Notes: generated by a model from the letters alone, not told the origin. Positions 11,301 to 26,300 are shown, numbered from the stretch's first letter. The stretch is DNA of 64,000 nt from Bolinopsis microptera (GCF_026151205.1 NC_087079.1:5289230-5353229); one strand, 5' to 3'. Numbers and translations: made by a program.

Positions 11301-14300
11301 TCCAGTGAGTGACGTGTTTACCTCCTCAAGTCTACCAATTAACAATATAATTTAATTTCAGTAGTACTATGTAATGGGATGGAAGTGCTTTAACCAGGTG
11401 TAGCCAGTCCACACCCTGACTCCATAATATGAAGGAATTGTTCTAATTCTGAATGAAAAGCTCGAATATGAGAGATTAAGATGCGCTATCAAAAAAATCA
11501 ACTTGAAACAGTACAAATCTGTTATACGTACTCCGGAATGACAATTTTGTGATAATTTATCAAAATAACGGTATTAATATATTTAATAAGATTGTACGTG
11601 ATAGCATGACCAGTACATGGTATCATTTTAAATTCATTTATCAAGCATATTCCTTTAATTAACATAATATGCATGATTAAGCTTTCCAATCATGCATAGC
11701 TTCATTTGATAATTATCCGAATATTCTGTCAATTGTCGGCGACCATAGAATACTGTATATGAATATTCTAGACAGCTTTCTTGGTTTAAACTAGAGTACA
11801 ATTCAAGCAAGCATTCGCAAATCGATTGACATACTTCTATATTTTATTTTACACACAGACTTAGTCCGGTAAACTGTGATACATGAATTCCCTTACCAAC
11901 CGCGCCTAGTCAAGAGAATGAAAAGCATAATCAATTAGCAGAAAGCTTAATCGATCAATTCATAAAACGTACAGGAAACTGAATAGAGCGTGTGGAAGCC
12001 ACAAGCTAGTTAACAACGATCTGCCTTCTATATAAGTATATACCATAACGCACTGTATTCGAGAGCATGCAGTGAGCTGTCTACCAACTACTAATGGAAC
12101 CATTACCGGGCAACCAATCACTGAGCAGCATAATACCCACGTGGGCTCGTCTCCACCACTCAGAGGGCTAGGAGTCTGCACGTGCTTGGCTTCTGTAGGA
12201 TATTGCCGCTGGGAGAGCATAGTAATGATGTAATTTGTACCTCGTGCAGTAAGATACGTCAAGATAACTACAATCTAACTAGTAGTTATCAACGATTGGT
12301 CAGGTACTAAAACTTTGATATTCCCACTTCTTTCTTATAATGTCCATTTATAACCCGCCAGTCACGGCTATAGTAAAACGTTGATTGATGCAGAGAAAGT
12401 ACCGTCTTATTATACTGCAGCAGCTATTCTGCTTGGAACAGCTCTTAATCTTAACACTGAGTAGATAAGATGCAAGTCGGATATAGATAGAATATCTCGA
12501 TATTGTGATTTACGGTTCTTTACCGATGGTTGAAATTCGTCATCTAGTGTCATCTAGCGCTAGATGTCTACTTTCCAAGGGTCGACCGAGGAATAGCGAT
12601 TTTTCCTCGGCCTCGGCCAACAAAATGAAACCTCGGTTGTCCTCGGCCTCAGTTTTATCAAAGCAAAATTTCCTCGGCCTCGACATCGGTCGCAAATCCT
12701 GCCCTCGGTCGACCCTTGCAGTACTTTCAACTATCGGCAATGATGATGATGAAAGCAAGCTTCTAAATTCGGGATAGCCTGTGGCAGGCAACACCCGATT
12801 CTAATGCTTCTACAGACCTACACAAGTGCAAGTAACCTAATTTAAATGCTGTGTGCATAGTTTCACTTAAAATTCAAGAAGTTTATCAGACAACTTTGCG
12901 TCAGCGAAAAACAAAACAATAACACATCTAACATCTCAATGCCTAATTGAGCAGATTTGTTTCAGATTCTTTACAATATCAGTCAATAAAGTTTTCAAAT
13001 ACATGTATTCTACGACCAACAGATATTATCGCACTACTCATTTGTTTATCATATCGTTGCAAAATCCCAGATCTACGGAGAAGCGTCGCTGGCTCACTCG
13101 GCATGGTCATTCGTTTCGTAACATCAGTATCTTTTGGCCACGCCTTGGTCATTTCAATGAACTAGATAATCGTCACACCTAGCTTGCAGTCTATGACTAG
13201 CACTTCATCCTATATCTACACAGAAGTTGCAGGTCTCTTATCGTCCGATCAGCAACTCGGAAACATTGTCCCAACACAAAGCATTCTCTAATTTTGCACT
13301 GGCCCCTACTTTTATTTTGACCCTACCGCAGTCTCATAGGTTTCCTAGTATTAGTAACTTAGTAATAATCTGGAGTGGAGTTTATTCCACTGTCCTCAGA
13401 CGTTGACATGGTCACAGTCTCTGTTGAAAAGACCTCCGTTTTTAAACTTATTTCCGAAAATGAGTCCTTAGTTATTGGAGCAGCTGATTCGGTTGTTCCT
13501 GTGGGTTGGGAACTCTGGGTACTCTGGCTGGCACCGGTTGATGAATCTGGGGGATTCACCCCTGAACCACTAGTTGATTCAGAAGGGTTCCGATTTGAAG
13601 AACTGGTGGGATAGTCACTTGTTTTAACAGCTGCCCTTGTTGAAGTGGGTGCTTGTTCAGTAGGTTTCTGACTTGGTGAGGTAGACTGAGGTCCTGGTGA
13701 TCCAGTTGAGTAGGATCCCTCTGAGTAAGATTCAGATTCTGGAGATGGGGGATCAGATTCTGGAGATGGGAGATCGGATCCCTCTGTAACTGTAAAGAGA
13801 GAGTTGGTGACGGCTCTGGATAAGCTGTCGTCCCGCAGCTGACGTGGCTCATCTGATACAGTGCTATCTGAAGTGCTATCTGAGGTTCCTGTAATGTAAC
13901 CCAAACTCCTGCCCTGAGGAGAACGGGGTTTATTTGTGGATAATTATCAAACTGATTTTATAGTATAAGTGTCATTTTGTCGTTAAATGTGTCGTCAATA
14001 TTGTCGTCATCTTGGAGTTTATTGGTGGTATCAGGTATGTGACAGTCACCTGGTAAGTTGCCTGTGAGCTGTCTGTCGGTGGTGTGCTACCTGATGTCCC
14101 ACTTCTTGTCAGAGTCGTACCGTCAGATGTAATACTCACCTCTGAGGAGGAAGACTGGAGTTCTGGTGTTGATATTACAGGAGCTCTGCTACTTTCTGAG
14201 CTTGTCTTCTTAATCTTGGGTGTTGTGAGTCTCTGGGTGGACGCAGAGGATGTGCTTGATGACACTGAATTTTCTGAAACAAGTTAAGGGTTCTAGAAGA

Positions 14301-17300
14301 TACAATATTACTAAATCAGAAACTAAACTTTCAGCCTTTTTTATCTATGATTTTAAAGGACGTCCTACCCAACACAATAACGAATTTTAAATTAAAAATG
14401 GGTCCACATACCAGTTACTACAGCAATAGTTGGAGTCAGTATTTCAGTCAGAGTATCAGTTGATGGACTCGATGACCCAGTCCCTGCTTCAGTTGATAAA
14501 CTTGCTGACCCTCTCTGTGGCTCAGTGGACGGAAGGTCTGATTTAGTAGCTGATTCTGTAGGAGCTCTAGGAACTACTTTCTGGGTACTTCCCGTGGTGA
14601 AGGCTCCCCCAAATTGCGTGGTTGATTCTGGCGAAGTTGCTGGATTCGTCGTTCCTTCGCCCTGTGAGAGGGTTTCTAATTATAATTCTTGCAGATGAAT
14701 ATACTTTTAAACGTTGTGTTCCTACTTTTGTCCTATCACTTTCTATCTTCAACTTTAAAGACCGATTAGCCTAAAGAATTCGGGGGTGGCTCAAAATGCA
14801 TATTAGTAACTATTCGAAGTTACAATTACTTCGCATAACTCGGATCTTGGCAGGTCTAAACTTTTCGGAACTGAGGTGCTGAAAGCTTAAAGAGAAAAAA
14901 TCTATGTATCCAGTTGACTCCAAGAAGTTAAGAAATCAAAAAATCGTAGTAAGGTGCATTGACTTATGTCATCTCTTCAAGAAATTTTGGAGTTTCATCA
15001 TGAAAGATAACCACAAATTCTGTGACACAAATGCCGAAGATGGATGTTGTATTGAATCTTTCTTTGGTTCCATTCAAGTAGTACATATTATATAGTAGGA
15101 CAATACAATAAAAAATACATTTTACTCTGATAATTTAGCTCCCATTGCATCTATTGATACCCGTATCGGATAAATGATAAATCAGAGTAATGTCTGATAA
15201 AAAAAGGAGACGGGCCACTTACAACTGAACACAATTCCTTGGTCCTGCATTGCAAAGCTGAATTAAAGTATCAATTATGACTGAATTAATTATGACTGGA
15301 GCTCTTTATTTATTTGGGTAAAGATCTGAAGTTGTTTGACGGTATTTTTAATCGAATATTGAGTGAAAATTGGAATGGATAAAAAGAGGGCAGAAAAATT
15401 GATCTAATTCATTTTATCAAATCAATTGAATTAAAAAATAGCACGACAAGTAATGTAAGGGTTCGACGAAGTAACCTCCCAAGAAGAACCCCTTTCTAGG
15501 ATAAACTAACCTCATCTAAAGTAACAGTAGCTGTAATAGTTACGCTCTCCGTCTCTGCGGACGCTGTTCTTACCATTAGGTTATCTAAACCGTCTTGTGT
15601 CATTGTACCTGTGATGGTTGTGTTAATGATCGCCTACTAAACCGTCCTGTGTCATTGTACCTGTGATGGTTGTGTTAATGATAGCCTAATAATTTGAGAT
15701 CTTGACCTTAATGTTATACATTATGATTTTTAAATATGAAACTATGTCACACAAAGTCAGGTAATATACGATAAGTTTAAAATTTGTGTTTAAGATTGTC
15801 CTTCCCCGGCTTTCCACAATCAAAATCCACAAAAAGCAAGACTTTCTTAACAACAGTTTTCAAACCTTTAGACAACTTGAACCTGTGAATTTAACCCGAG
15901 TAAGTATATTCTACGGACCTTTGCCCCAAGGGTTGGTGGTGGGACCCTTAGAGGGGTCCTTGTAACGGAGGCACTCCCGACGAGGGCAACAGGGGTCAGG
16001 ACTGTCAACTATTTCCACACAGTTCTCTAAGTCCGGGTTGTAGTAGGGTGAACACTTGGGGATACACCAGAAACCGTATCTGAGAGAGAGAGGAGATTTT
16101 AAAATATTTATTGTGGCGATTTTTCTTCACTGGAGAAGCGGTTATTGTGCCGTGAAAATAAGATGAATCGCTATATCAATCCTTTATAGATGGGGTCATT
16201 TATATCTGAAGTGACTTAAGAATATGATAGCCGGCCGTTATGGATCATTTAGCAGTAATTTGGTAGTCTACACCTTTATAGAGTAGTCGTCTAATGTCTA
16301 ATAGTCTCCTTTTGTAGTCTACACCTTTACACGTAGCATTGCATTAGTTCTAGTCTAGTACCTTCTCTAGAAGACTTCTACTAATTTTTAACAATCACCA
16401 AAATACGATTAAATTAAGGGATTCATTGGTTAAGGTCACTATTGATGTGACTATTGTCTCCTACAAATGCACTTTGCCTTAAACTGTCCCCTTTTATAGT
16501 CATATTTATAAGCTCCAGAAAAAGTGACAAATCGTATGCCCGCTGAAATTTCTTTGTCATATTGGATACAGTCATTACAGCTCAAGAATCTTTGAAGAGT
16601 CTTGGAGGATTGGAATTGGGAAAATAACGTTGGACAACGTTTCCCAGAATTGGGAAAATAACGTTAATCTCAACAATGGAATTAATTAAGCCGTTTTATC
16701 CAGTTTCATATCTATATCCCAATTTGTGGTTTACTACTCTACTACTATCATTAGAGACACGATTAGTGTAAACTTCAATCCCGGTTACTTTAAAACGTCC
16801 GTACGAAGCGATTTGAATTTTCCAAAACTTATTTGGGCCGGCAATTAGATTCTTCTGTTTTGAAAATAGGGCAAAATATTGGAGCCTGGTTGTCCGGGAT
16901 AAAATGGTGTGGGAGTATTAGTAGTTCTAAACCCGGACTTGTAGTTCTAAACCCGGACTTGCAGTTCTAAACCCGGAGTTGGATGTTTTACTGTAGTAAA
17001 ATGTGTTGCACGGTACAGACCCGGCACACTCACTATGTAACAAACTGTGTGGTACACACGGTACCTAGTACGTTATGTGGTACGGTACCTACATTTCCCA
17101 CACTGTTTTACTGTTATACTGTTAACTGTAGTACCTACCTATCACAAGTACATCTCCCACAGTCTAGATAAAACTGATGTCCCATAGCAACGTTCTTTTC
17201 ACTCCCCTTATCGTAACAAACTGAAAAGGGTCGGAGATTAAACACGGGTATTAACTAGAAAGAGGAAGTCGCGACTTTTTTATGTACCCTTCTCATAATG

Positions 17301-20300
17301 AATCTTTCGAGATTAATTCGGGTAATGAAAAAGTGACCAGAGATTGACGTTTGTGAAGCAAGGTCAGGTTTTCTTGAAGCGATAAATAATTTATTCAATT
17401 ATCATTATTATTAAGGGTATAATGATTTGTCTGACTAGGCTGTGGCGCTAAGAAGAACTGAACTGCAAGTACAAAACGTTTCAAAACCTTTTCAAAAACG
17501 TGAACGGGGGGGGGGGGTGGGGGGAGCCTTCAATACTTTCACACAACACAATTCAGCATTATAGTTACCCCTCTTCCCCAACAAACCTCCACGTTTAGAA
17601 CGGGTCCAGTCGACCCCATCAAAAGTGGGAATCTCCCTCTGAACACCTCTACCACCACTCTGTAGGTTAAACTCTGGGAGGGGTGCGGAGGAGACACCGT
17701 GGAGAAGGAGCAGGTATATGAGGAGCATCTGTTACAAACATATGGGGGTTGAGAAAGAGACAAAATATAAACCATGTAACAAGTGAAACTAACGGTTACG
17801 TTGTCAATATCAACTTGTCACGGTAAAATTTCATGAGTGATATCATTGTGGTTTAACAATACCAAATTAACAGATAGTTAAGACGAGATATTGTAAACAT
17901 GTGTTGCTCCCCCTGAAAAATATCAATTTCGGTTGGCTGGCCTACAGTCACGTGGGTAACGGTATTAAAAGTTTCAATATAAAATGCCCATTAAAAGTCC
18001 CTCGTAATCAAGTTACACAAACTACTCGGGGCACGGGCGAGGCTTATAACTTTAACAATAAAAGGAGCTCAAGAATTATCGGCCAGTGCATCAGAAATGA
18101 GTACTAACCTCAGCCCATAAAATATCACATGAAATATACATAAATACAGCCAGTACGGGGGATCAAGCACAGGTACGCGAAAGTGGGTGCAAATTACTAA
18201 ATTGTCAGAAAAATGTTCCTGAAATATTCAAAGCATATAATAGTTAGGCGATACTTACCACCCATGCCCTGGTAATCAAACGTTCAATTCATTTAATTTA
18301 TGTATGTCAGAGAAACTTCCCCGGGTATTCCGGCTTGGTAAACGTACTGCGGTTTCTTTTAAATTTAGTGTCCGTTACTCGGTACCACTTAGCACCGCCT
18401 GGGAGATCTCATTTCTGTCTGGTATTAAGGCTTATCATTGATGTAGATCCAAAGGGCAGACGACGGCAGAGAGTTGTTTGTAGAATGGAAAGATGTGTTC
18501 AGATGGTATGTTAATGGTATACTGGCAGACAACAAGGTGGAGGGTATGCAGCTATAAAATGGACATATTTATGCTAATTGGCTGCCAGTTATTGTTGCAA
18601 TTTTACGCAACTCGATACGAGGAAATCAGGCTTTTGACGAGTACCTGCTTTGTGGTAATGTGGCCTGGTCATTCGTTCAGCTAATACCATGCTTGTAAAG
18701 ATAGATAGAAGGAAGTTTCTGCATAATTCAAATGGTAATTTAAATTAGAGAGTAAAGTCATGTTATTCTGAATGCGGTTCAGATTTATCCTAACTAACCG
18801 GGATTTTTATGCCCTTACGATAAAACAAATTTTCCGGTTCAGGGTTATATCGTGACATTGAAAGTCAGACCTTGATTATTACTAAATAGATAATTACTAA
18901 ATAGTTCAAACAAATTCAAAGAATTCAATTAACGAATATCAGTAATTTCAAAAATATATAAAAAACTCCAACGATTAAAGATTATCAATATTGCAAATTA
19001 TATAAAACATTCCTGATATGTAATTGTAAGACAAAATAATTGTGCATTATTCTGTCTGCCCAACTAACCTGCAGCAAATTTACCGGAATTTCTAAGAAAA
19101 ATATTCCAGTAAATCAGACCTTTAATCACAGTGCTGACTGCTGGCAAGCATAACCGTCAACATTACACTCACTATACTATTTACCCCCTATACTATTATA
19201 CCCCCTTTACAGTTTTCAGGCATTAAGACTCACCGAAAGTAGTTCAGCAGGCATATTTTAAGTTCAAAACATTCTAATTGAATGTCAAAGATGTCAGGAA
19301 TAAGAAATAGTTATGTGGAGGTTTTTAAGAAATTTGCGCAAAATACGCGCCAGTACTGTTATACGAAACTCGGTAAAAAAACCCAAAATCGCCATATTTA
19401 GTGTCTTAAATAATATGTTAAAATTGAGTTAGAGATCTGAAACTTTGCAGGGCGTCTAGCCGTTGACCAAATCGACTGTAAACACATTTTCAAGTTTCAG
19501 GGGTATCAGGAAGTGGGTTTTCTGGAACCCCTGTTTTACAACAGATTGTCGTGAAGCTATATATATATATATGTATAGACGCTTTTGCAGTAAATTGTAG
19601 TCTACATTCAAGTGTCCGTAGATCGAAAAGTATAAAATTAAAAGATACAGTAATCGTTTACACTTCAGTTTACTTTATAATACAAAATAATTTAACGTCA
19701 TCATCACCACTTGATGACGTCATCAAGTTAACCGTTTTTAAAACTTGATTTTTGACAAAATAATAACTTTTCAAATCGATTTTACACCATTAAGGAGTAA
19801 TTTTATTCAAAATCTGAGGACATATTTAGATTAGATAATTGTTCAAGCATTCTGAAAAGCTATCGCAAAATTTTCCTATCTTGCTCCATCATAAAGATAT
19901 TCGCTATTAAAGTTAGTGCTTTTTTGAAGAATAATTTTATAAAAACACAAAAGCTGTGAATTAGTATTCTCTGGTGTTGGGCCTTCTCTTGGGTTGTGGA
20001 GCTCAATTTTGCTTCCTAAAGGTCTAAATTTTGTAATAGGCCAGTTTTTAAGTTGAAAATCGAAAAGTTGCACACGTGAGGACACGCCCAAATTGATAGA
20101 AAATTGCTAAAATCACTGAAAATTGCTATTTTCACGATTTTTATCAACTTTGGAGTTCCGTTGTGATCCTAGTTCTTTTTGAAATACAAAAATTTATGGT
20201 GATTCAATATTGTATGCGCACGCAACGTCCGCTCAAAGTTTGCACGTGCGAAAGGTGAGAATTTTGCTCATTCGTGATTTCGAATCAATTGTGCTTTCCC

Positions 20301-23300
20301 ACGACATTTATATGGCATTATATATGAATTTAATGCCAACTTGAATGAGTAAAAAGTGCCATATTCAGTCAGTTATCGATAGATATGCCTACCTAAACAC
20401 AATGAAATGTTTTCAAAGGTAAAGTTTCGAAATCGTTGAAATTACCTCCTTATTAATGAAGTTATGAGTTTACATTTCGGATTTCTAAATTATCCTGACA
20501 TGATAATCAAAAAGAGATGATATTTGACCAAAACCCATAATCATGGGTAGAGTGGACCGCAATAGTGTCTCTCTCTCCCAAACAAAAGGAAATGATATTA
20601 ATTTGAATAACCGTCCGCAAATGCAAATTCATACCGAGAATGAAATCGGTCGCTCGCTTTTCCCATTCATTAACAATTGTAATAGATTAAGAAGAACTAC
20701 CCGAAGGCAGCTGTATTCGGCAACAAAGATTCAATAAACAACAGCTAATTGGACACTAACTACCACCCTTATCCCGAAATACTAGGTATCGACCCGAAAG
20801 CAACCCAAAGAGATTTTACAGCATGTCATGGATATAATTAATTGAAACTTTATTACAATTCGTAAGCCGTGAATGAATGGGAAAAGCGAGCGACCGATTT
20901 CATTCTCGGTATCAATTTACATTTGCGGACGGTTATTCAAATTAATATCATTTCCTTTTGTTTGGGAGAGGGAGAGGGACACTGTTGTGGTCCACTCTAC
21001 CCATGATTATGGGTTTTGGTAAAATTTACTCCTGTAGTTAAGAAGTACCTCTTGCGGTACAACGAACTTTTAGGATAACATCGAAATCTTACTTATCATA
21101 GATAGTTAAACGAACAACAAATAAATTTCGAAATCATGTAACATAATTGTAGACTATTCCGAAGAAAGCGTAACCTGATCATTAACATAAAAATGAAGCA
21201 TAAGCTAGAGTAATAAAGTGTATTACTCTAGATTGTGCTTCGTTTTTAAGCTTGCTTACCAGTTACTGTTATTAGCAACACTGCTCATTTCACATCATAT
21301 TCATACTGACTCAGTATTACTGAGTGGGCTGGAATTCTCTGTGGAGTCATTACATAAACTTAAAGCCTTTCTAAAAAGCCCTATAAAACGTCTAAAGAGT
21401 AGATATACGGACCCGTTTCCTCCTAAATAGTGATCCCTGCTAGTAGGCGTTGCAATGTCTCTACGATACAAAATAGCAAAGATACGGATATCGAGACAAA
21501 AGTTAGCTTCAATCATCAGTCAGCAACAAGAATTCAACTATGTCGACCTAAAATAATTGTGGGGGTGTTAAACCTAAATTCCTAACGCTCTCTGAAAGTC
21601 AATAAGTATTGAAGGAGCATTTAAGGCTGGGCTGATAAAATATGTAGCGTTTAAAATTAAATGTATCAAATATGCAGCGTTTAAACTGAAATGTGGCAGA
21701 AGAATAAATGTAGCATATTAAAGCTGCAGACATTCATAACCCTCCAATATTGACAGGCTGTGAGTTACGGCTTGTATTTCACAGTACAAATACCTATGAA
21801 AATTGACACTGACGGATCTTTTTGATACATGTTTGCCGGTTGCAATTACAGAATTACGATAAAGTATCATAATCGACATTGACGTAAATTCTGTTTTTAA
21901 CGCATGTTCAGAGCAAAAATATTTCGAATTTTCGCTTCAAATGACAAAAACGTCTACTCAAGTATCGGAGCTTGAGTGTTTCGAAATTTCAGGGCTACTG
22001 TATCGCAAAGTTTCGATTTAAGAGACAAGAGCGTCTACTCAAGAATCAAATTTGACGTCGTATTATATAACAAAAGTTTCAATTATTAATTACAATAGTC
22101 TGATTTGGCAGTTATCATGCAAGAAATATCAATAAGCAAGAAAAACACATTTTAACCATAGAAAACATCTTCTTGTGTCAACAAGAAATTAATTTAATTG
22201 TAGCTCTTCACCTCTAAAGTTTCAATAAGTAAAACTGTGAAAACTTATTACCACAATAAATTAGTGATGCAAAGAAACATCAGCATGGGAAAAATCATTC
22301 TTGGAAAGTCATCAAATGGCCTTACTGCACTTCAAACGTATCAGCCAAAACCTGTCAACACTATCGAAGATCTCCCACTATTCGAGTCAGCTTTAAGACT
22401 GTTCCTCGACCAAGTTCCTGACAACAGCAGGCTGCACTGTTGTCTACAGCTACTCTGTTATAGACTGGAACCTCCAGTAGGGTGGTCTATGTACCATGTG
22501 CTGACCTTCTGGCTAAACCTCATCAAAGTATCAAAGCAAGTAAGTATAGCCAATAGATAAAGAGTAACACTAGTATATCAGTTGGCAGAACAAGCAAATA
22601 CACAGGTTCACAGAGAAAATACACAGTAAAAGTAAACAAACCTAAGTATACAACAAGTATGTACGATAAAACATGACTGGTAACCATGGTAACTGTGGTA
22701 AGTGTTCCTTCAGAGTGTAGATCCGTTACTTTTCAACAGCTGGTCGTTTAATTCATAGTTGAGAAAAACGCACTCCGCGAACTTTTAAAAGGTGCTGAAC
22801 TCCACGAACGTTTTTAAAGCTATTACCGAACTTTTGCCGGGCTTATTACCGAACTTTTGCCGGGCTTATTACCCACACTTAGTGTCACAGCAGGTTTCCT
22901 ACTTTATAATAATATTTACAAAGATTTATTTTCACAAGTGGTCGTTTAATTGACTCCAGAATGAATCCCAACCTATGAACAACTTAATGAACGACTTCAC
23001 GAACAACTGAATAAATCCTTAATTTAAAATGGATCCCGTATACCGTGAGAAATTAGATTAGCCTTATAAAGGCCGGTGGATGTTCCACGGTCACATAGGG
23101 CGGTTCCTTAATTTATTCAACTATTGACGAGGTTGTTTCCCACAACTAAATATAAATGACAGGCACACCTAGATGACATAAAGCATGACAAAAGATGACG
23201 GCAAAATAAACCGTGTCCCTAAAAGGAGACCTTTTTCTGCGACAAAGCAATTCCGTCATTTACGCGAACGTATAGACACAGCACCATTCACCCATGAAAC

Positions 23301-26300
23301 GCAGACTCAGCCTACGTCAAAAAAGTGTTTAAAAACACTCGTTTTTCAGGCGGCCACTTACCCTTACCGCTGACACTTCTAATCCAATTTGCTAATCTGG
23401 ACGGCTTTAGAAGGAACACATGTAGTAGTATATATGCAGACTGTTTGCACAATTTTCGGCAGTATCCAAGTAGCCCGTCATGTGTTCGCGAACAGGTGTG
23501 TTAGGGTTAGGGTTAGGGTTGGGGTTAGGGCTAACCCTAACCCTAGCCCTAGCCCTGTTCGGGATACTTGGATACCTAGAAGGAAAGATCAATATTCAAT
23601 AAGCAAGGGAAACACGATTTAACAATGGAAAACATATTCTTGTCTCCAAAAATTAATTGTTGTTGTATGTTTGGTTTGAGTACCGGGTAAAAGACCTTAA
23701 ATTCAAGAAACAAAAGATTATAAAATGCTTGTCTGTGAAATACTGGGTTATAATTTTTGTGATGAAATATTCATTAACATAGCACGCGACGGTAGTAATT
23801 AGGGAATAAAGGGGTTGTTAGGTGTTTTAGCGCTGATCAAAGCAGGTTAATTTCTCAACTTTTTAAAAGTTTAAGAGTGACAAATTTAGAAACCTACGTT
23901 TTATATTGGAGTAAATGTTCTTATCGTCACGAGCTTACGAGCTTCGAAATAATATCATAACTGTTCAATTTGCTCAGCAAAATTTTTTCTCTATTAGACT
24001 AGACAAACAGATTAGTATTTAAATTGTTTATCAAACCTTGGATCACAGTTTTTACTGAAAAATACCTATCTATGTGTAAAATCTTCCAATATAATTCACC
24101 TAAACTGTAATTTTAAAAAACTTGAACATAATATAATTGGTGTTGTTGTTCTCAATATCAGTCTCAAATTTCATATTCACTTCTGTGAAAATGTCCACTT
24201 GACTGACACTGACAGTTTTCATTTTCAGACTGTCAACGTGATCTTCTGGTTCCATCTTCTACCCATAAGAATATTTAATGAGAAGGTAGTCGTCAGGCAC
24301 TTCTCGCTCTTTTATACTCCATCTATTCTATCTTGTCCTGTAATATGACATCTTATTAAAGCTAAAGATAGAGTATATATTCCCAATTCCTCTCAAACCA
24401 ACCATGATCCGTGTTTCAAATAATGATCGGCCAAATTATTCTGCCAAATTTCTAATCTGCCAAATTTCTAATCTGCCAAATATTTGGGGATTGTATTATC
24501 ATTTTCTTTAAAAGTACGATGAAGTAAATATCCATTAACTTTAGTAACTTTGAATTCTAGGCTTGCTGTGACCTGAGGAAGAGGCGTTAACAAATCTTAA
24601 CATTTCCGGATAAAATTAAACGTCTACTTACAACCTTAAACCATAAACCATCCTTTAATATATCAAATGACCGTATTGTCTACTTGCTGAAGTAATGCTC
24701 GTTTAGCATAAACATTTAGTTTTAAGTTCATAGTATGACGTCATTTATGATATGTGTCAATAGTAAAAGCTTTCCTGTCACATCACAAGTACAAATACTG
24801 ACCTGAGCTGATGTACGGACAATATGCTCTGCTGAAGACATCACTCAATACACATCCTCAGCTTAAAGCCGTTAAATGAACTTTCCGCTATCAAATTCAG
24901 TTTGTTCTTTATAATGGCACTACACCAGGATTTGCCGGTTTTAATTGGGTTATTGGTGTTCCGTGGCAATGTGGTGCTATAATTAGATTGTAGCTGCCGT
25001 CAGTTAATTGATAGAGGTGCAAGAGGCGTGTAGATGGCGTGATAGTGACGAGTTGGGCGTTTTATCACACTTGAGATTATTCCTCACGTTGTGATTTGGG
25101 AGCGAAGCTTATTTTACAAAATTAGCAGCCGAAATGGATGCTCCAATGGGTGGCAGGGTGCGGCTAATTTGTGTGTCGCTATTTTCCGGTTCCTTACTCT
25201 CCCAAACAAAAACCATCAATTATTCAAATTTATCAGCACAGCTGCTTTCATCAATTCATCTGAAAGACCACAAACAAGAATGGCAAAATGACGTTTTTTC
25301 TATAAATTTCAGATAATAGAGTTTATAATAAAGATAAGATATATAGTGAGTAAAGATCAGGGATAAGATAAATGATTATCTGATAAGAGTAACTCCTTCA
25401 GAAACTAGAAGCTATAGAGCTGATAACAGTGCTAGTAGAAGTTCCGCCCACAAGTTTGCCTCTAGCAAGATGTCTAGCCTCGCAAGATGCTCAGGATCTG
25501 TTGGTAGGGCTGCTACATACCCCTTGTAATGAACTCAAGTCATCTCTCCTCAAGGTTAGTGTTAGTTTTGTATCTGTGAGCGTGTGGGTCTGAGAGGTGG
25601 GGTTTTTTTTTCTAAATTTCATTGAAGCTTCCGGGGTTTATACACAAATGGATTGCTTTTGAAAAACTAATTTCGAAAATATCCAAACGTCTCACAACTC
25701 CACCTCAACAACTCCGCCCTAACACCTCCCATTTTAACACCTCCCACCCTAAAACCTCCCACCCTAAGACCTCCCATCCTAACACCTCCCACCCTAACAC
25801 CTCCCACCCTAACAACTCCCACCCTAACACCTCCCACCTTAACACCTCCCACCCTAACACCACCCACCTTAACACCTCCCACCCTAACACCTCCCACCCT
25901 AACACCTCCCACCTTAACACCTCCCACCCTAACACCTCCCACCCTAACACCTCCCACCCTAACACCTCCCACCCTAACACCTCCCACCCTAACACCCCCA
26001 CCCTAACACCTCCCACCCTAACACCTCCCACCCTAACACCTCCCACCTTAACACCCTCCAGCTAGTACGAACAGTAGTAGACACGTGCTGTAAGAACAAG
26101 ATCCCGCTCCACTCCACCCAGCTGTGCTACGTAGGGGAGGCGGTGATGGCGTGCAGTATTGACGGTAACCCGGAGATAGTGAACGAGCTGCTGGCTACTG
26201 TCTCCATCGTCGTCAACAGTGCTACTGAACTTAGTGAGTTGTTTTATTGTACAAAGTGAGGTTGTGGGGGGAGGGGTGCAGTATAATAATATATAAACTA

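Noticed and set aside
12505-12794. Overlapping open frames of 84-90 codons on both strands
   Set aside because: They cross the small inverted-repeat element at 12576-12718, whose symmetry opens frames on both strands.
22237-22560. Separate small gene of 107 codons
   Set aside because: The 3' end has a strong GTAAGT donor in the right phase and the protein resembles helical repeat; it fits better as an exon of the BEACH-family gene.
23499-23556. True chromosome end
   Set aside because: Only about 58 bases, both orientations present, and unique sequence continues on both sides.
25622-26065. Open frames of 106-147 codons on both strands with TSHPN or VGGVR repeats
   Set aside because: They arise because the 15-bp repeat is a multiple of three. 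The codons have no protein features and the region fits an intron end.
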